This document shows, piece after piece, positions 33,524 to 42,822 of a stretch of 64,000 bases of DNA. Below the pieces are notes generated by a model. The model was given only the letters and a program-made list of their open reading frames with translations. It was not told the origin of the DNA and ran no database searches. This DNA is from JBKEDC01 sp047972995 (GTDB lineage Bacteria > Bacteroidota > Bacteroidia > Bacteroidales > Prolixibacteraceae). Positions within the stretch are counted from its first letter, which is position 1; every line of letters starts with the position of its first letter. The DNA lies in the NCBI GenBank assembly GCA_047972995.1, contig JBKEBD010000013.1, positions 1 through 64,000 of the forward strand, read 5' to 3'. The translations under genes were made by a program, and so were the position numbers.

Positions 33524-34660
33524 CTAAATATTTTCGTGATTAATAACCGGTTGGGCATACATATTAATGAACATTTGCTTTTGCAGTTCAGCATTGCCTT
33601 CGCCAATCGTTTTTACCAAGTCATGGAGCAATTCGTTGAATTTCTGGCGCGAAGCCTCGTCCACCTTATCGGCATATTTTGTTTCTCCGCGAAGCATATC
33701 GGCAGCCAAATAATTGTAAGGGAAGAGCTTGTAGTTGCTGTGAATTTCCTTATCAATAGCATCGGTTAATAACTTGAGGTTTGCATTGGTATTATCAGAA
33801 TCGCCAATAACCTTAGCCACCTCAATGGGTGTACCAAAAGAAAAGTGCACCCTTCCTTTAGGTCGAATCAGACCTAGAGCCATACTCATGAGGTCATCTT
33901 TTTTTGTTTTCTGGAAGCCACCATCTACCTCTTTTTTATACAGTTCTTCCACCTTCGAAATACCACAGGGTTCACGCTCATAGGAAATAGAAAGAGGCAC
34001 AATGTTAAGTTCCTCAAATCCGGAAACAAAATCTTTGCTATTGCTTAGGTTGAACATCTTCAACAAAGCTTGCTGAGTTTGGTCGTTTCCATCCTTAGTT
34101 CGTCCTTCGCGTTGTGCAATCCACACTGAAATTTGCTCTTTGCTAATGCGTTCGCGAATGTAAGCCGACATCTTTTTCGAAGCTACCAAAAGTTCGCGTG
34201 CCGGCAAGTTGCGTTTTACTTCAAATGCCCCATTTAGTTTCACCAAGTGTAGAATCCAATCGTAAATGAGTAGATTGTCGCCAATGGCAATTTCAGTAGT
34301 GTCTAAACCGCTTTTTGCCATCAAATAATTCATGATAGCAGAATCTAAGATAATATCTCGGTGATTTGATATGAATAGATAACCTTTCGACTGGTCCAGT
34401 TTTTCTAGTCCGCTGCTTGTAACACCGCTTGTAGTGCGGTCGATGATCCACTGTTCAATGAGTGGACAAATAAATTTCATTTGAAATTCATAGCGTGTTT
34501 GCACTTGAGACAACATAGCAGAAGTGGCTTCTACTTTAGCTTTGTCGCCGTTAAGCACATGGTACATCACCCCAATAAATGCCTCGTCTTTTAATAATTT
34601 TTGAATGTAATCATTCACTTCTGAATCATGATAGGGGCGAATGTCATTATAAGTTCCCAT
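33524..34660 (-). CDS. 1-acyl-sn-glycerol-3-phosphate acyltransferase family protein
   Basis: A 378-residue acyltransferase. The HX4D active site appears as FISNHRDIILDSAIM (about residues 96-110), followed by a basic substrate block with GAFEVKRNLPARE (about 142-154) and WIAQREGRTKDG (about 179-190). EELNIVPLSISYE (about 217-229) is a further conserved block. It has a longer C-terminal region than PlsC and no strong transmembrane helix. The acyl acceptor may be lysophosphatidate or another lipid. Confidence 0.85.
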   Translation of the reverse strand: MGTYNDIRPYHDSEVNDYIQKLLKDEAFIGVMYHVLNGDKAKVEATSAMLSQVQTRYEFQMKFICPLIEQWIIDRTTSGVTSSGLEKLDQSKGYLFISNHRDIILDSAIMNYLMAKSGLDTTEIAIGDNLLIYDWILHLVKLNGAFEVKRNLPARELLVASKKMSAYIRERISKEQISVWIAQREGRTKDGNDQTQQALLKMFNLSNSKDFVSGFEELNIVPLSISYEREPCGISKVEELYKKEVDGGFQKTKKDDLMSMALGLIRPKGRVHFSFGTPIEVAKVIGDSDNTNANLKLLTDAIDKEIHSNYKLFPYNYLAADMLRGETKYADKVDEASRQKFNELLHDLVKTIGEGNAELQKQMFINMYAQPVINHENI

Positions 34661-35134
34661 GTTGATATACTTTACAAATGAAAGGGCAAAGCTACGAATA
34701 AATGCTTAGTTATCCATGCACTTAACATTTGTTCTTAAACTTGACTTCTTTTATCGAGATTAACTCAAGTCGATGCATTCTGAACCCAATTGAATAGTCC
34801 CACGGATGGGTTTGTTTTTCTTTGAGTTAGTAAAGCTTCATTCAGCCGTCCAATTCATGCCGTTTTCCCCATTTTATTTTGAACAACTGGTGTTAACAAA
34901 TTGTCTTAGGGAATAAAATAGTTAGGGAATACGAGGAAATGCCCGAATTATAGATTATCTTTGTGGCATCGTTGTGGATAGATTTGGGATTGATTGCAAC
35001 CACGATAAAAAATGCTAAAGCAGTCGATGCGTTCTACACTAGTAACTTCGCATATTTATATCCCTCCTTTTCCACTCTATTTTTATTATATGATTGCTGA
35101 TGGTTTGCCCCATGAGCGTAAATACTTTTTAAAA
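34661..35134. other. Divergent region acyltransferase / metK
   Basis: The 474 bases contain the candidate metK promoter (34956-34963). I see no gene and no recognisable SAM riboswitch class. The long metK leader of about 165 bases has a short GTGG...CCAC pairing at about 34974-35004 only. Confidence 0.4.
34956..34963 (+). promoter_or_regulatory. Candidate -7 box of metK
   Basis: TATCTTTG matches TAnnTTTG exactly. The -33 region (about 34931-34936) reads GTTAGG and is not a clear TTTG, so the assignment rests on the -7 element. The start codon is about 170 bases downstream. Confidence 0.4.
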
Positions 35135-36388
35135 ATGAGTTACTTATTTACAAGTGAATCGGTGTCGGAAGGACACCCCGACAAAGTGTCGGATCAAATT
35201 TCAGACGCACTACTCGATGAATTTCTAGCTTTCGACAAAAACTCAAAAGTGGCTGCTGAAACCCTCGTTACTACAGGACAGGTGGTTATTGCTGGCGAGG
35301 TGAAATCGAATGCCTATGTTGATGTGCAAGAAACAGCCCGTAAGGTGATTAATCGCATTGGATACACCAAAGCTGAATATCGCTTCGATGGCAGTTCTTG
35401 TGGTGTGCTTTCGGCTTTGCATGAGCAAAGCGACGATATCAACCGAGGGGTTGATAAGCAAGATAGAATGGATCAAGGCGCTGGCGACCAAGGTATGATG
35501 TTTGGTTACGCTTCAAGAGAAACCGACAATTTCATGCCGCTACCTTTAGAGCTATCGCACAAAATATTGATGGTTTTGGCTGAAATCCGTCGCGAGGGAA
35601 AAGAAATGACTTACCTCCGCCCTGATTCAAAATCGCAAGTTACCATTGAATATAACGACGACAACTCGCCTAAGCGCATTGAAGCTATTGTGGTTTCAAC
35701 ACAGCATGATGAGTTTGATGCCGATGAACCTATGCTAGCGAAAATTAAAGACGATGTAATTCACATACTAATGCCTCGTGTAATTGCCTTATTGCCTGAG
35801 CGAGTGCAAGTGCTTTTTGGCTCCGACATTAAATATCATGTGAACCCCACCGGCAAGTTCGTAATTGGTGGTCCTCATGGCGATACTGGGCTTACAGGGC
35901 GCAAAATTATCGTAGATACTTACGGTGGTAAAGGGGCGCATGGTGGTGGTGCATTCTCCGGAAAAGACCCTTCAAAAGTTGACCGTTCGGCAGCCTACGC
36001 TTCTCGCCACATTGCGAAAAACTTGGTAGCAGCAGGAGTGGCCGACGAAGTGTTGGTGCAATTGGCCTATGCCATTGGAGTAGCAAAACCTGTGGGAGTG
36101 TATGTAAACACCTATGGCACATCGAATGTGAAAGAAGACGATGGCGCAATTGCTCGTAAAGTAGAAGAATTGTTCGACTTGCGACCAGCGGCTATCGAAG
36201 AACGTTTGAAATTGCGTAATCCTATTTATGAAGAAACAGCAGCCTATGGACACATGGGACGCGAGCCACAAGTAGTAACTAAACATTTCACATCGCCTTA
36301 TCAAGATAGCGTGTCGGTAGAGGTAGAGTTGTTCACTTGGGAAAAACTCGACTACGTGGATACAATTAAAAAGAGCCTCGGCATTTAA
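35135..36388 (+). CDS. metK: S-adenosylmethionine synthase
   Basis: A 417-residue enzyme that makes SAM from methionine and ATP. Motifs are TSESVSEGHPDKVSDQISDALLDEF near the N-terminus (about residues 5-29), GAGDQGMMFGYA (about 115-126) and the P-loop-like GGGAFSGKDPSKVDRSAAYASR (about 270-291). The frame is open from 35012, but the ATG at 35135 gives the standard N-terminus MSYLFTSESVSEG and is preferred. A terminator follows 25 bases after the stop codon. Confidence 0.96.
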   Translation: MSYLFTSESVSEGHPDKVSDQISDALLDEFLAFDKNSKVAAETLVTTGQVVIAGEVKSNAYVDVQETARKVINRIGYTKAEYRFDGSSCGVLSALHEQSDDINRGVDKQDRMDQGAGDQGMMFGYASRETDNFMPLPLELSHKILMVLAEIRREGKEMTYLRPDSKSQVTIEYNDDNSPKRIEAIVVSTQHDEFDADEPMLAKIKDDVIHILMPRVIALLPERVQVLFGSDIKYHVNPTGKFVIGGPHGDTGLTGRKIIVDTYGGKGAHGGGAFSGKDPSKVDRSAAYASRHIAKNLVAAGVADEVLVQLAYAIGVAKPVGVYVNTYGTSNVKEDDGAIARKVEELFDLRPAAIEERLKLRNPIYEETAAYGHMGREPQVVTKHFTSPYQDSVSVEVELFTWEKLDYVDTIKKSLGI

Positions 36389-36413
36389 GTCAATCTGCTA
36401 GAGCAGAAATACT

Positions 36414-36451
36414 AAAAAAGTAGCGATGAGTTTTCCCGTCGCTACTTTTTT
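36414..36451. terminator. Bidirectional terminator metK / porP
   Basis: AAAAAAGTAGCGA (36414-36426) and TCGCTACTTTTTT (36439-36451) form a perfect 13-pair stem with A- and T-tracts on the two sides, so it can end both the metK transcript and the convergent porP transcript. Confidence 0.9.
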
Positions 36452-36504
36452 ATGCTGTAAATTGGGCTGCTGAACTCATGGCAAACCTCAAATATTATTG
36501 GTTT

Positions 36505-37509
36505 TTAGAAGAAAGCTTGGCGCAGGTTGTCGCGCTTGAAGAAGTCATATTCAAACACGATGCGTATTTCGTGACTTTGTAGCTGTGCACCCAAATCGGT
36601 GCCTAGCGGAAGTTCAAGCGCATAGCCAATAGTAGTGTTTTTTATAATCATGAACTGCGTAATAAAGGCGCAGGTGCCATCGGTTCTGTACATTCCACCT
36701 AGCCAAAACTTATTCCAGAACATCCAGTTCACCCCCATATCGAGAGCTGTGGTAACATTCTCTTCACCGAATCCTATGCGCAGTTTCATGGTGGGTTTAA
36801 ATCGCACTTGCCTTTGTTTGCCAAAGAAATAACCACCCATGAGGTAAATGTCGCGTGTGTCGGCAATGGAAGAGAAGTTGGCCACATCGGCACGGTAGTT
36901 ATTATTCACAATTTGAGGAATAGATAAGCCGATGTAGTATTCGGGGGTGTACCAAATAATGCCCACTCCCCATTTTAGCATGAAATTCTGGTTGATGTCA
37001 ACCATTAGAGCTTCGTCGGGCACTTGTATCCCCAAGTCAGTAATGTATTTGCTGAGGTAGTTGTCGTAGTTCACAAAGCCCACTTTTAGCCCCAAGCGCA
37101 GATATGTTTTCCAGTTGATTTTAGCTTCATAAGCATAGTCGCCCGTTACGGTGAGTTTATTCTCATAGCCCACACGCTCGTAAGAAATGTTTAGCCCAGC
37201 CCCATTCTTTTTGTTCACCACAGGTTTATATCCGCTGAAGTAGAGCATCATGGGAGCACCATTTTGCCCGGCATAATCTTGCCTGGTGAAGAACTGCACA
37301 CCTACCCGATCCCACATACCCACATAAGCCGGGTTGATTAATTGCATACCGCTCATGTATTGGGTAAATATTGGCTCGGTGTAGTATCGTCCCACTTGGC
37401 TCACATTAATTTGCGCCCGAGCACTCCAAGCACTAACAAGTAATAAGCACATTAGCGTGAGCCTTGTGTTTATTGCTGTAAATGTGTGTTGAATTTTTGG
37501 AGTCTGCAT
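36505..37509 (-). CDS. porP: PorP/SprF family type IX secretion membrane protein
   Basis: A protein of about 334 residues with a signal peptide (TLMCLLLVSAWSARAQ) and a beta-barrel body. The N-terminal segment FTQYMSGMQLINPAYVGMWD is the PorP/SprF signature. The terminal strand region HEIRIVFEYDF is typical of the family. Such proteins are outer-membrane partners of type IX secretion, often paired with a gliding-motility C-terminal-domain protein, and that is exactly the gene upstream here. The frame extends further upstream (37605), but ATG 37509 gives a proper signal peptide. The pairing suggests it anchors or helps export the neighbouring protein. Confidence 0.88.
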   Translation of the reverse strand: MQTPKIQHTFTAINTRLTLMCLLLVSAWSARAQINVSQVGRYYTEPIFTQYMSGMQLINPAYVGMWDRVGVQFFTRQDYAGQNGAPMMLYFSGYKPVVNKKNGAGLNISYERVGYENKLTVTGDYAYEAKINWKTYLRLGLKVGFVNYDNYLSKYITDLGIQVPDEALMVDINQNFMLKWGVGIIWYTPEYYIGLSIPQIVNNNYRADVANFSSIADTRDIYLMGGYFFGKQRQVRFKPTMKLRIGFGEENVTTALDMGVNWMFWNKFWLGGMYRTDGTCAFITQFMIIKNTTIGYALELPLGTDLGAQLQSHEIRIVFEYDFFKRDNLRQAFF

Positions 37510-37594
37510 GAGCCTATCAGCTGTGAATTTTGTTTTCGAAAAGCAAAAATAGTTAAAAATCAGCTGAGAGTCAATCTTAGGGACTCCATTAACA

Positions 37595-38893
37595 TTAGTT
37601 TCCAATTTGTCCCTCGCCGTAAGACACCATTACGAAGCCTCTAATGAGCGATTTTCCGGTGTCGTAGGTGTAGAGGTAAACTCCAGCCACTACCGGTTTG
37701 CCGCTGGCATCGGTACCATTCCACCAGCGGTTGGTTTGTCCCCAGTGCTCAATGCTACCGTAGTTTTTGCGTTCAAACACTTTGGCACCACTGCGAGTGT
37801 AAACAGTCATAGTTGCAGTTGGGTTAAGCTCTGCGCCATCAATCACCCAAGTGTCGTGCACACCATCGCCGTTAGGGGTGAATGCCTCAGGGATGAACAA
37901 GGTCATGGTTGTGTCGCTCTCGTTGCAGTTTAAGTTATCGGGGATAATCAATGTAGCTTCTGCACGGTCGTAACGTTCAGAATACTCTTTGTAGTATATT
38001 TCGTATTTGAAATAGTCGGTACCATAGGTATTACTATCGGGCACGTAAGTTACTTGAGTGTCGCTGATGTATTCTAATGTACCTTTGCTAGGCCATTCAA
38101 TGATTTCAATTTGAATTTCGAAATCGCTATCGAACACATCATTTTCGGTCACATCAATAGTGTTTGTGCCACAATCTATGGTGTAGTAATCATCTTTTGC
38201 TTCAGGAATAGCAGGAGCCTTACAGTTCACATCGCCCACATAGATTCTCACCATGGCTCTTCTTTCCACAGGCTCACGGTCGGCATACATACTTTGCAGT
38301 ACGTATTGAATAGAATCTACAGAGTTAGGCAGAGGGTCTTCGCAAGTGTATTCAAATACGCCTTGCTGATTAATCTTAAATTCTCCTTGTACATCCCAGC
38401 TAGGTTCAAGTAAGGTGATGTTGGTTCGAATAGCATCGGGATCGGTGAGATCGTTAGCCAAGAGGTTACCTTGAAGTGGCATACACTCAAATTGATACTC
38501 ATCGTTGACAGCCAATGGAGGGTTCACCGAGTTTGAACTCACAATCATTTGCCCAACTTTGATGTTGTTGGTGCGGCCGTCGGTATAAGTGGCAGTTACC
38601 TTAAAGAAGTATGTACCTGCTTTAAGCCATTGCACCGTTACAGCTGCACCTTTGTTGTAGTTGTTTAGAAAGAAAGCACTACTTGTGGGTAAGTTGCCCG
38701 TACTGTGGGCAAATTCTCTAGTGTCGCTTGAATACAAATCCCAAGTGTAAACCACATTTATCTCTTTACTCACGCTCAAGATGGTACTTGAGTTTTGTGC
38801 CACAGTGGTTTGTGCAAACGTTGCCAAAGGCATCGCTGCAAACATCACCATGAGGGCAACAAGTGAGATAATATGTGAAGCAAATGTTTTCAC
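37595..38893 (-). CDS. Gliding-motility C-terminal domain (T9SS type B sorting) cell-surface protein
   Basis: A protein of about 432 residues. A signal peptide is seen from the GTG at 38893 (KTFASHIISLVALMVMFAAM, ending ATFAQ). An Ig/PKD-like region follows, then one or two Big_9/cadherin-like modules with AVNDEYQFECMPLQGNLLANDLTD and AKDDYYTIDCGTNTIDVTENDVFD (about residues 130-270). The C-terminal gliding-motility domain (about 340-430) begins FIPEAFTPNGDGVHDTWVI and includes RSGAKVFERKNYG and GKPVVAGVYLYTY. The frame opens upstream to 38974, but that extension contains a perfect hairpin and no signal, so the internal GTG is chosen. It is the likely substrate or partner of the downstream porP. 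Confidence 0.82.
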   Translation of the reverse strand: MKTFASHIISLVALMVMFAAMPLATFAQTTVAQNSSTILSVSKEINVVYTWDLYSSDTREFAHSTGNLPTSSAFFLNNYNKGAAVTVQWLKAGTYFFKVTATYTDGRTNNIKVGQMIVSSNSVNPPLAVNDEYQFECMPLQGNLLANDLTDPDAIRTNITLLEPSWDVQGEFKINQQGVFEYTCEDPLPNSVDSIQYVLQSMYADREPVERRAMVRIYVGDVNCKAPAIPEAKDDYYTIDCGTNTIDVTENDVFDSDFEIQIEIIEWPSKGTLEYISDTQVTYVPDSNTYGTDYFKYEIYYKEYSERYDRAEATLIIPDNLNCNESDTTMTLFIPEAFTPNGDGVHDTWVIDGAELNPTATMTVYTRSGAKVFERKNYGSIEHWGQTNRWWNGTDASGKPVVAGVYLYTYDTGKSLIRGFVMVSYGEGQIGN

Positions 38894-38942
38894 CGCAGGG
38901 AGATCTGGGGGTGGGAAAAGGGTAGGGTCTTTAGCTAGGAAT

Positions 38943-38970
38943 TCCCCGCTGCATCGCGTGCAGCGGGGAT
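38943..38970 (-). promoter_or_regulatory. Perfect hairpin upstream of the T9SS surface-protein gene
   Basis: ATTCCCCGCTGCA and TGCAGCGGGGAT pair around TCGCG. It lies about 50 bases before the chosen start codon and about 65 bases after the preceding gene on the same strand, and it lacks a T-run. It could be an attenuator or RNA-processing site that sets the ratio between the two gene products. Confidence 0.45.
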
Positions 38971-39035
38971 TCACTAATTATGAAAACCTATTACCTTATT
39001 TTTTTAATTCGTAAGTGAATTATTTAGAGTTTGAA

Positions 39036-40100
39036 TCAGTAAATAACTCCAGAAGTTGCTGTGATAGTAGGACGTTTAGTCAATGTTTGCGTCGCGTTGT
39101 TATCAGTATAACCACCATCGCCACCTGTTGCCAATTGGTCGTTATCTTTAGCACCATTCACAGTACCTTTCACGCTTAGCACGATGTCGTCATCTGTAAG
39201 ACCTTCGTAAGTATTGTTGCTCACCGTTACTTTCACATAGATTGAAACACCCTCAGAAGTATTGGTTGCACTAGCCACCTTAACAGCAGCAGTTTCCAGT
39301 TCAGGAGAAATTGCAGCAGCTGCATAATCGCTTGTGCCGGTAGCTCCATTGTAAGCAGTATATGACCATTCCAAAGTAGCTGTTTGATCACCTTTCAACC
39401 CTTCAATTTTGAAAGTAGGTACCCAAGAATCAGAGAAGTTAGTTGCCACCACTTCGTAATAGAGAATGTTTGTACCATAGTTATAATCCATATCTGAGCC
39501 ATTCCAAGTTGCTGAAGCAATTTTAGAGAAACATTGGTCGTCTACGGTGTTGTAATCTAATGATGTGTACGCATCATTTTCCACGTTTTTGATGTCCACC
39601 ATGAAACCATTCACCGGAGTAATGCTATACACTTTCAAGTTGTTTGAACAGTCTTCCACTTTGGCTGCCACCAAGATTGGATTTGCAGCTAGGTCAGTGA
39701 TTGCAGTTGTAATTTTAGAATTCCACTTGATGTCGATTGCATTGTTATCAGCAGTAGCAGTAGCAGCAGCATTATACGCATCGCTTGCATTTACAATCAA
39801 CTCTGTGTTATTAGCAGGAATGATGTTTGCACCGGCAAAAACATTCAAAAGATTCACATTTTGCGTTGCAATCCAGTGAATGGTTGACCCTGTTCCGAAG
39901 TTTTCCACATTCACCGAGTAAGTATACGTTTTACCTGCAATTGGGTTAAGGGCATTAGTTAATGTTCCAGCTTCATCGAAGACTGCTTTAGGCTTGGAGC
40001 CGTGTGTTGCACCGGTAGTTTCGGGAGTTTCTTGCGCGAATGCAGCAGATGCCAGCCCTAATGTAAGAGCCAGCCCTAAAGAAAAGATTTTTGTTTTCAT
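39036..40100 (-). CDS. Secreted protein of unknown function, first gene of the T9SS trio
   Basis: A 354-residue protein with a clear signal peptide (MKTKIFSLGLALTLGLASAAFAQ). The mature part is Ala/Asn/Thr-rich and predicted beta-rich, with PIAGKTYTYSVNVENFG, IHWIATQNVN and VSIYVKVTVSNNTYEGLTDDDIVLSVKG. The last block resembles an Ig-like or cohesin-like strand pattern. There are only two cysteines, both in the mature part. I do not recognise the family. It stands upstream of the gliding-motility-domain gene and porP on the same strand, so it may be exported to the surface with them. Confidence 0.6.
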   Translation of the reverse strand: MKTKIFSLGLALTLGLASAAFAQETPETTGATHGSKPKAVFDEAGTLTNALNPIAGKTYTYSVNVENFGTGSTIHWIATQNVNLLNVFAGANIIPANNTELIVNASDAYNAAATATADNNAIDIKWNSKITTAITDLAANPILVAAKVEDCSNNLKVYSITPVNGFMVDIKNVENDAYTSLDYNTVDDQCFSKIASATWNGSDMDYNYGTNILYYEVVATNFSDSWVPTFKIEGLKGDQTATLEWSYTAYNGATGTSDYAAAAISPELETAAVKVASATNTSEGVSIYVKVTVSNNTYEGLTDDDIVLSVKGTVNGAKDNDQLATGGDGGYTDNNATQTLTKRPTITATSGVIY

Positions 40101-40662
40101 AATTTCTAATTTTTCAATATAAAATAAAAGGTAATTGTTTTAATCTGTTTTAACCGCCACTCAGAATAAGCATCTTAATAAAGCTTTTCTTTGTTTTGTA
40201 TGTACAAATGAATAACAGTTTTCTTAATATATATCAATCGGTAGAATAAAAAACTTTTATATTATCATTAACAGCTTGAGAATCCACCTGATAGATTTCA
40301 AAAGACGGCAATAAAAGACCTTTATTTAGATTTGTTCAAAATAATTGTGTTATACAGTCTTGATAATTTCGGCAATTATAATTGATATAGCCTGACGAGA
40401 GGAGGTTTAAGTATCGTAGGTAAACAATGTTTATTCCATATTGTTCGGACACTTTTAATAACCTGAGTTCTGGATAAGCTTTTGAACTTCCTATTTTAAG
40501 GTGCGTTTTTTTTACTTTGTTTGGGATAGCGATAAACGCAAGCACAATTTGCACTTAATGTGGGGCATATACCGACAAAAAGCCCTGAAGAGGCGACCGC
40601 TTTGTCGCTTCCTCAGGGCTTTTCTTGTTTTTCGATAGGCTTGAGCTTATATCTTTTGAAAT
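40101..40662. other. Intergenic region ilvE / secreted-protein gene
   Basis: The 562 bases are AT-rich. They contain the ilvE terminator (40577-40624) and the upstream region of the 40100 gene. A 72-codon minus-strand frame (40336-40554) has no recognisable protein features. Otherwise I see nothing in it. Confidence 0.5.
40577..40624 (-). terminator. Terminator of ilvE
   Basis: AAAAGCCCTGA...TCAGGGCTTTT with an inner GGCGAC/GTCGCT pairing forms a long stem. On the minus strand it ends in TTTTT. It lies about 40 bases after the ilvE stop codon. Confidence 0.85.
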
Positions 40663-41688
40663 CTAGCAGTCGATAATGGTGTTCCATTGGTGAATATCTT
40701 CCACCTCAGCTAGTTGAATGGCACGTAGTTGGTTGTAGAGTTTAGTACTCCATTTCCCAGCTTCTTCGCCATTGCCATAAAGATATTCTTTGTTTAAGTC
40801 GTGGTCGTAAATGCGCTTAATAGGCGAAATTACGGCTGCTGTTCCGCAGGCTCCCACTTCATCGAACTCTGCCAACTCTTCCACAGGCACTTTTCGGCGC
40901 TCTACATTTAAGCCCAAATCTTGCGCCAACTGAATAATACTTTTGTTGGTGATAGAAGGCAAAATAGAACTTGATTGTGGGGTAACATAAGTGTCGCCCT
41001 TAATGCCAAACAAGTTCGCTGCGCCACACTCGTCGATATATTTCTTTTCAGCAGCATCAAGATAAAGCACTGCCGAGAAGTTTTCTTCATGTGCATGATG
41101 ACCAGCAACCAAGCTAGCGGCATAGTTTCCACCCACTTTATATTTTCCCATACCTAGAGGAGCCGAGCGGTCGTATTCGCGCATGATAACAAACTGAGTG
41201 GGCTTGAAGCCTTCGGAGAAGTAAGGACCAACAGGCATTACGAACACCACAAAAAGGTATTCATCGGCTGGTTTTACCCCAATTTGTACGCCTGTGCCAA
41301 TGAGCAAAGGACGGATATATAATGATGCGCCTGAACCGTAAGGAGGAATGAATTCGGCATTTTCTTGCACGGCTTTAGTTACTGCTTCGCAGAACAGATC
41401 CATAGGCACTTGAGGCATCATAATACCATCGGCAGAATCCTGCAATCGCTTGGCGTTTTCTTCCATGCGAAATACGCGCACTTTGTTGTCTTTGCCACGG
41501 AAAGCTTTTAGTCCTTCGAAAGCTTCCTGACCATAATGCAGACAAGTAGCAGCCATGTGTAAGTTTAGAAACTCAGAATCGGAGATTTCCAACTCACTCC
41601 ATTTCCCATTCTTATAATAAGCACGAACGTTTACATTGGTTTTGCGATAGCCAAAGCCAATTTTTTGCCAATCGGTATTTTCCATCAT
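40663..41688 (-). CDS. ilvE: Branched-chain amino acid aminotransferase
   Basis: A 341-residue PLP enzyme of fold type IV that transfers the amino group between glutamate and the keto acids of leucine, isoleucine and valine. The PLP lysine lies in MGKYKVGGNYAAS (about residues 179-191). Other signatures are YGQEAFEGLKAFRG (about 52-65), YIRPLLIGTG (about 125-134) and EVGACGTAAVISPI (about 275-288). Its length and these blocks fit the eukaryote-like (BCAT class) branch common in Bacteroidota. It is a single-gene unit. Confidence 0.94.
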   Translation of the reverse strand: MMENTDWQKIGFGYRKTNVNVRAYYKNGKWSELEISDSEFLNLHMAATCLHYGQEAFEGLKAFRGKDNKVRVFRMEENAKRLQDSADGIMMPQVPMDLFCEAVTKAVQENAEFIPPYGSGASLYIRPLLIGTGVQIGVKPADEYLFVVFVMPVGPYFSEGFKPTQFVIMREYDRSAPLGMGKYKVGGNYAASLVAGHHAHEENFSAVLYLDAAEKKYIDECGAANLFGIKGDTYVTPQSSSILPSITNKSIIQLAQDLGLNVERRKVPVEELAEFDEVGACGTAAVISPIKRIYDHDLNKEYLYGNGEEAGKWSTKLYNQLRAIQLAEVEDIHQWNTIIDC

Positions 41689-41814
41689 ATTGATATTTCT
41701 CTAAATGGTTATAAATAGTTTCAACAAAAGTAATTGAATATTATTCAAAATAAAGCAATTGCAGCCGAAATTATGTGCAAACAACCGCACTTTTGCCATT
41801 ATGCAGACTTCGAT

Positions 41815-41887
41815 TTTGCAATAAGCTGTAGGCTAGAGGATTAAAGCTTTAACTGATTTAATCACTCTTTGGTGCGCTGCTTGGCTC
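41815..41887. repeat. Dispersed intergenic repeat, copy B
   Basis: TTTTGCAATAAGCTGTAGGC (41815-41834), then GCTTTAACTGATTTAATCA and a TTTGGTGCGCTGCTTGGC tail. It shares block order with copy A at 8603-8680. It lies upstream of ilvE, just after the end of the DUF2797 gene. Confidence 0.6.
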
Positions 41888-41910
41888 AAAGTTTACAATA
41901 TGGCTGATTT

Positions 41911-42708
41911 CTAGAAGCTAAGTTGTACATAATATCCGCTGTGGCGACGAATGTTTATCACCTCGTGCGTATTAAAATAAAGGTATTGCCCTTTAATGCC
42001 TGTGAGTGTGCCCTCAATGCAAGCCTGTTTGTCGAAACTCAGGCTGTTTAGTTTGTTTGGGTAGCTTTCCACAGGGTAGTGCAGTGTTGTTATGCTGTTG
42101 TCGTTGCTAGCATATTGCTGAAGTTCGGCGGGAAGTAGGGTAATGGCTTTTTGTTTTTCTTCTACTAGGTTGATGCCTTCGTTCACTTCGTTTTTCAGCA
42201 TGGCTTGCCAATGCGTTTTGTCGCTGAAATATTGTTTGAGGAAGTTTTCAATAATTCCGGCAATATGTCGGTTTGGAGTTTGAGCTAGCACAATGGCAGC
42301 GCTTGCGCCTTGGTCGATCCAGCGTGTGGGTACCTGGTGAATGCGTGTAACGCCCACTTTCAAGCCGCTCGAAATGGCTAGGTAAACCACGTGGTCTATC
42401 AAGTCATGCGCTTGGGCATAATCTTTATCGCGATAAATGCCATATTGCGATCTCGACAGCTCGGGGTGAAACACGCTCTCATCGGCTTGAGGTGCTGTTT
42501 GCGTGCAGTTGTAGCAAAATCCGGTGCCATATGATTTTTTCATGTTCGCTCCGCAGATTGTGCAGTTAATTTGCCCCGAAAATAGCAGTTTGATGTGCTT
42601 GCCAATCAGCTCATTCATCGGGATGAGTGTTTCGCCTAAGCGAAAAAAATAGTTAATGGGTTCGCCAATTTGGCTTTCCATTTTAAGTATATTTCCTTCG
42701 TGTATCAT
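41911..42708 (-). CDS. DUF2797 family protein
   Basis: A 265-residue protein. A four-cysteine zinc-ribbon-like site is visible: CTICGANMKKSYGTGFCYNC (about residues 56-75). The central region SSGLKVGVTRIHQVPTRWIDQGASAA (about 112-137) is the part resembling GIY-YIG-like DUF2797 proteins. The C-terminus has GTLTGIKGQYLYFNTHEVINIRRHSGYYVQ, a conserved final block. The function is unknown. A nucleic-acid role is plausible from the zinc ribbon but not shown. Confidence 0.85.
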   Translation of the reverse strand: MIHEGNILKMESQIGEPINYFFRLGETLIPMNELIGKHIKLLFSGQINCTICGANMKKSYGTGFCYNCTQTAPQADESVFHPELSRSQYGIYRDKDYAQAHDLIDHVVYLAISSGLKVGVTRIHQVPTRWIDQGASAAIVLAQTPNRHIAGIIENFLKQYFSDKTHWQAMLKNEVNEGINLVEEKQKAITLLPAELQQYASNDNSITTLHYPVESYPNKLNSLSFDKQACIEGTLTGIKGQYLYFNTHEVINIRRHSGYYVQLSF

Positions 42709-42822
42709 GATTACGAATTTAGAGTTGCAGCTTGCTTTTTAGCTCAGGAAGCTATTGCCCCTCAGAGTTTTCCCTTTTCGAGTTAGCAAGTCCACTAGAA
42801 TTTCCAACAGAACAATAATACA

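Noticed and set aside
34964..35134. Possible SAM riboswitch in the metK leader
   Set aside because: None of the conserved cores or stems of known SAM riboswitch classes could be seen. Only a four-base pairing is present.
40336..40554. 72-codon minus-strand frame upstream of ilvE's terminator
   Set aside because: No signal, helix or motif that I recognise, and AT-rich intergenic DNA gives such frames by chance.
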